Below, in pieces: positions 14,720-17,196 of a stretch of 17,196 nt of DNA (within the stretch, counting starts at the first letter, position 1; every line of letters starts with the position of its first letter). The DNA lies in assembly GCA_021736965.1 (NCBI GenBank), contig JAIPEV010000015.1:1-17196 (forward strand). Direction: 5' to 3'. Under the pieces are notes generated by a model. It was given only the letters and a program-made list of their open reading frames with translations, was not told the DNA's origin and ran no database searches. Both the position numbers and the translations under genes were made by a program. This stretch comes from Halanaerobiales bacterium. GTDB taxonomy: Bacteria > Bacillota > Halanaerobiia > Halanaerobiales > M55B127.

Positions 14720-15416
14720 CCAAATCCTCTCCTTGCTTGTCTTGAGTAACTTTTCCGTCTCTAATTTCTATTAATCTTCTAGCATATCTCATAACCTGTG
14801 GATCGTGAGTAGAGAAGATAAAAGTTGTTCCTAATTTTTGGTTCATCTTTAACATAATATCTAATACTTCTTCACTAGTTTCTGAATCTAGATTTGCAGT
14901 CGGCTCATCTGCCAATACTAACTTTGGATTTTTAACTAAAGCCCTTGCAATTGCGACTCTTTGTTTTTGCCCACCTGATAGTTCGTTTGGCCTTCTTTCC
15001 TCAAGGCCTTCTAAACCAACTGACTTTAGTATATCAAGTACTTTTTTTCTACGTTCTTTTTTAGATATCTCATTTATTATTCTGATTGCAAACTCAACAT
15101 TCTCAAAAGCAGTTAGTACTGGTATTAAGTTATGACCTTGAAAAATAAAACCTAAGTTGTATCTTCTAAAGTCAGATAGTTCATTTTTAGATAGTGTTGA
15201 TAATTTTTTACTACCATCATAGTATATTTCACCAGAAGTGGGTTTATCAAGACAACCTATTAAGTTCAATAGTGTAGTCTTACCTGAACCAGAAGGCCCA
15301 AATATTGTCGTGAATTCACTCTTTTTAATTTCTAATGAAATTCCTCTAATCGCTTGAACATCAATCTTTCCTTGTTGATATATCTTTTTAATATTTTCTA
15401 ACTTCAATAAAGACAT
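14706..15416 (-). CDS. ABC transporter ATPase, LolD/MacB type
   Basis: A 236-residue cytoplasmic ATPase that powers the two FtsX-type permeases. All motifs are intact: Walker A GPSGSGKTT (40-48), Q-loop Gln93 in IFQGHNLIP, signature LSGGQKQR (146-153), Walker B LVLADEPT (167-173 region) and switch His204 in STHD. The phrase NLIGCLDKPTSGEI is typical of the LolD/MacB/FtsE branch. ATG 15416 is chosen (GGAGG 10 bases upstream); a TTG at 15422 would add two residues but leave only 4 bases to the SD. It starts 2 bases after the tetR stop, so translation is probably coupled. It could equally be called a MacB-type export ATPase; neighbouring LolA-like and barrel genes favour a Lol-like assignment. 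Confidence 0.95.
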   Translation of the reverse strand: MSLLKLENIKKIYQQGKIDVQAIRGISLEIKKSEFTTIFGPSGSGKTTLLNLIGCLDKPTSGEIYYDGSKKLSTLSKNELSDFRRYNLGFIFQGHNLIPVLTAFENVEFAIRIINEISKKERRKKVLDILKSVGLEGLEERRPNELSGGQKQRVAIARALVKNPKLVLADEPTANLDSETSEEVLDIMLKMNQKLGTTFIFSTHDPQVMRYARRLIEIRDGKVTQDKQGEDLDVPH

Positions 15417-15418
15417 GA

Positions 15419-16048
15419 TCAATTATCCTCCTCTCTTTTTAGACCGTCATATACTACGGTTAGTAATTTTTTTACTAATTGATCAAACTTATCTTTTTTT
15501 ATTTTATTAATATTATTGAAATAATAATTAATTATAAATAATTTTGAATTATATAAAAAATTAACGGTATAATCAATATTAATATTTGAATTAACTTCTC
15601 TGGTTTTGATTCCTTCTAACAACATGTCATCTAATTTATTATATATTACTTTTTCGTATTTTTTATTTATCAAGTTTGTTATCTCAATATTATTTACCTC
15701 AAAACTATCTAAAATCAATTTAGTTGATAGAGAATTCTTTTCTGCAAACTTTAACTCAGTTAGATAAAAGTCTTTTAACTTATTTACAAAAGATTTCTTA
15801 TAATTTTTATCCATTTTCAATTTTAAATAGTTAAACTTAGATTTCAATATTTTATCTAAAAGATACAGATATAAATCCAATTTGTGATTAAAGTATTGAT
15901 AGAAACTGCCTTTTGATATATCTGCTGAATTTACAATTTCTGTAACACTGCTTTTATCAAAACCCTTGTTTACAAATTCTAATAAAGAAGTTTCAATTAT
16001 TCTATCTTTTTTATTTGTTGGCAAGTTAAAAAAGGTTTCTTTAGGCAT
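15419..16048 (-). CDS. TetR/AcrR-family transcriptional repressor
   Basis: A 209-residue regulator. Residues about 13-60 form the TetR DNA-binding domain: DRIIETSLLEFVNKGFDKSSVTEIVNSADISKGSFYQYFNHKLDL, with the helix-turn-helix at SVTEIVNSADISKGSFYQYF. The rest is a helical ligand-binding/dimer domain, Lys/Asn-rich, with no recognisable ligand motif. It is the first gene of the operon and ends 2 bases before the ATPase start. GGGAGG lies 8 bases before the ATG. Two operator-like repeats cover its own promoter, so it most likely represses itself and the whole transport operon until a ligand, perhaps the transported compound, binds. Ligand identity is unknown. Confidence 0.92.
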   Translation of the reverse strand: MPKETFFNLPTNKKDRIIETSLLEFVNKGFDKSSVTEIVNSADISKGSFYQYFNHKLDLYLYLLDKILKSKFNYLKLKMDKNYKKSFVNKLKDFYLTELKFAEKNSLSTKLILDSFEVNNIEITNLINKKYEKVIYNKLDDMLLEGIKTREVNSNINIDYTVNFLYNSKLFIINYYFNNINKIKKDKFDQLVKKLLTVVYDGLKREEDN

Positions 16049-16068
16049 CTATCAAACCTCCCCACATA

Positions 16069-16129
16069 ATGACTTTGAATTCATATGACTTTATATTCAT
16101 ATTATATCTTTTTATATATAAAATGTCAA
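16069..16129 (-). promoter_or_regulatory. tetR-operon promoter with two tandem operator-like repeats
   Basis: On the minus strand: TTGACA (16129-16124), 17 bases, TATAAT (16106-16101), both perfect consensus. Immediately downstream are two abutting 16-bp units, 16100-16085 (ATGAATATAAAGTCAT) and 16084-16069 (ATGAATTCAAAGTCAT), 14 of 16 bases identical. Each is an imperfect palindrome with ATGA...TCAT ends, as expected for TetR dimers. They cover the transcription start (expected near 16094), so bound TetR would block initiation. SD and tetR ATG follow within about 20 bases. Confidence 0.8.
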
Positions 16130-16134
16130 TTTTA

Positions 16135-16174
16135 AAAAATTAAAACCCTCAACATTATTAATATCAAGGGCTTT
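16135..16174 (-). terminator. Rho-independent terminator after rplI
   Basis: Minus-strand stem with CCCT/AGGG at its base (16170-16167 with 16149-16146), extended inward by AT and GU pairs to a 3-base loop and outward by AAAG/TTTT, followed by TTTTAATTTTTT. It begins about 25 bases after the rplI stop codon at 16200 and isolates rplI from the strong tetR promoter just downstream. Confidence 0.75.
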
Positions 16175-16199
16175 GTCTATCTTAATAATTTTTAGTTAT

Positions 16200-16658
16200 T
16201 TATTCTTCGTCTTCTTTAGCTTCAACAACCTCTACAATTAAATTTGCATAAATATCATCAAATAGCTTTATTGGAACTTTATGAATCCCTAGTTCTTTAA
16301 TATTCTCACTTAAAGAAATATCTTTTTTATCTAATTCATAACCTTTTTTTGAACCTTTTTCAGCAATATCTTTACTGGTCACTGAACCAAATAACTTGCC
16401 ATTTTCACCAGCTTTAACAGGGAAAATAAATCTCTCTTCTTCTAATTTTGTTTTAAGTTTTTGAGCTTCTTCAGTTTTTTCAGCTTTTCTTTTCTTTGCT
16501 CTTTCAATTTCATGTTTTAATCTTTTCTTCTCAGATTCAGTAGCTCGAACAGCATATCCTCTAGGTATTAAGTAATTCCTCGCATAACCATCAGAAACTT
16601 CAATAACATCACCTGGAGAACCAAGTTTTTCAACTTCTTCTCTTAAAATAATTTCCAT
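16200..16658 (-). CDS. rplI: 50S ribosomal protein L9
   Basis: A 152-residue ribosomal protein that binds 23S rRNA near the L1 stalk base and helps keep the reading frame. The N-domain has the L9 signature region: EIILREEVEKLGSPGDVIEVSDGYARNYLIPRGYA (split here as GSPGDVIEVSDGY and ARNYLIPRGYA for the conserved part). A long Lys/Glu-rich helix (about 45-75) links it to the C-domain with GENGKLFGSVTSKDIAE. ATG 16658 is chosen because AAGGAGG lies 8 bases upstream and the chain then begins MEIILRE; an in-frame ATG at 16682 would add eight residues that read through the SD. It starts 20 bases after the YybS-like gene, in the same transcript. Confidence 0.97.
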   Translation of the reverse strand: MEIILREEVEKLGSPGDVIEVSDGYARNYLIPRGYAVRATESEKKRLKHEIERAKKRKAEKTEEAQKLKTKLEEERFIFPVKAGENGKLFGSVTSKDIAEKGSKKGYELDKKDISLSENIKELGIHKVPIKLFDDIYANLIVEVVEAKEDEE

Positions 16659-16678
16659 AAATCTAGCCTCCTTAAAAA

Positions 16679-17196
16679 TCAATCTTCTTTTTTATTGTAT
16701 TTTATTTTTCTAAAATCAAACCAAAAATCCACCAATCCTAATAGAATTAAAAAGGGCGGAAGTACTGGAACAAATAAAATTATTGCTGTGTAAATCAATT
16801 TTAAAACAAAACTTTTAAACTTCTTATCAATAAAAAATATAGAAACTGCATAACCCTGAATTAATGTGAAAAATAGTAATACCATATTTAAGTTTACAAA
16901 AAGTAAGTTTCCTTTTAATAACAACGCAATTACTATACCAATTGATATGACCCATCTAGGCAAAAACCAGTACTTAACATGTATATAACTTTCCTTATTA
17001 AACCCAACTTTATTTATATACCAGATTGTCACATAGTAGTTTAAAGTACCTGTAATAACAACAGATATAGCTATTAAGGCTGGAAAAATCTTTTTTAAAA
17101 TCTGTAATTGATCTACAATGATACCTTCCATATCTCCAATTGTACCAGTTTGACCTAAAAGAGCTGTTGCTTCGTTTATTATACTTTGAAAATCAA
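16679..17196 (-). CDS. YybS-like (DUF2232) membrane protein, 3' part only
   Basis: The frame is open up to the right edge, so this is the C-terminal part of a longer gene (family length is around 300 residues; about 172 codons are in view). An internal ATG at 17131 should not be taken as the true start. It shows at least four hydrophobic membrane segments (around PALIAISVVITGTLNYYVTI, WVISIGIVIALLL, NMVLLFFTLIQGYAVSIFF and FVLKLIYTAIILFVPVLPPF) and the ending LLGLVDFWFDFRKIKYNKK, typical of YybS proteins. YybS genes commonly sit upstream of gdpP and rplI in Firmicutes; here rplI follows directly and gdpP is missing from the spot. The function of YybS is not established. Confidence 0.8.
   Translation of the reverse strand, partial: DFQSIINEATALLGQTGTIGDMEGIIVDQLQILKKIFPALIAISVVITGTLNYYVTIWYINKVGFNKESYIHVKYWFLPRWVISIGIVIALLLKGNLLFVNLNMVLLFFTLIQGYAVSIFFIDKKFKSFVLKLIYTAIILFVPVLPPFLILLGLVDFWFDFRKIKYNKKED

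Noticed and set aside
13036..14774. Plus-strand frames of 66-103 codons inside the permease genes
   Set aside because: Antisense to well-conserved FtsX-type permeases; no SD or recognisable domain.
16679..17131. Complete 150-codon membrane protein starting at ATG 17131
   Set aside because: The frame stays open upstream to the window edge and the family is about twice as long, so it is a truncated view of a larger gene.

Overview
The window looks like a chromosome segment of a low-GC, AT-rich Firmicute that carries an outer membrane (a diderm lineage; Halanaerobiales-like is my best guess, not proven). Firmicute signs are AGGAGG-type ribosome binding sites, a DnaD-type replication protein next to the replicative helicase, a ThiI without rhodanese domain paired with a NifS-type desulfurase, a CpsB/YwqE-type PHP phosphatase and a YybS-rplI pair. 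Diderm signs are two secreted beta-barrel-like proteins whose chains end in aromatic-X-Phe (146-1048 and 10347-11438) and a LolA-like periplasmic protein encoded with a Lol/MacB-type ABC transporter.

Left part: an orphan outer-membrane-barrel-like gene with its own terminator (146-1080), then, behind a good sigma-A promoter, a cysteine desulfurase and thiI (1349-3689) for tRNA 4-thiouridine and possibly thiazole sulfur transfer. Converging on thiI is a minus-strand purine block: purA (7144-5876), purD (5771-4500) and a CpsB-like PHP phosphatase (4480-3686). Upstream of purA lies a decayed 3' remnant of purB. The purA leader has a G-rich Shine-Dalgarno separated from the ATG by a hairpin.

Middle: the only plus-strand block after thiI is a DnaD-domain protein (7763-8788), replicative helicase dnaB (8813-10198) and an overlapping 57-codon unknown ORF (10191-10364). 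In Bacillus subtilis rplI, dnaC (= dnaB helicase) and purA are neighbours in one orientation; here these landmarks are all present but split up, and the helicase block is inverted.

Right part: a six-gene minus-strand operon (16048-10347) encoding a TetR regulator, a LolD/MacB-type ATPase, two FtsX/LolC-type permeases, a LolA-like outer-membrane-lipoprotein-sorting-type protein and an outer-membrane barrel. It starts at a consensus promoter (TTGACA-17-TATAAT) whose start region is covered by two abutting 16-bp operator-like repeats. The parts form a complete inner membrane-periplasm-outer membrane route, probably induced when TetR releases DNA; its cargo is unknown. This is the most interesting system in the window. 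At the right edge are rplI (ribosomal protein L9) and the 3' part of a YybS-like membrane protein gene that runs off the window.

No tRNA, rRNA, CRISPR array, insertion sequence or transposase was recognised.
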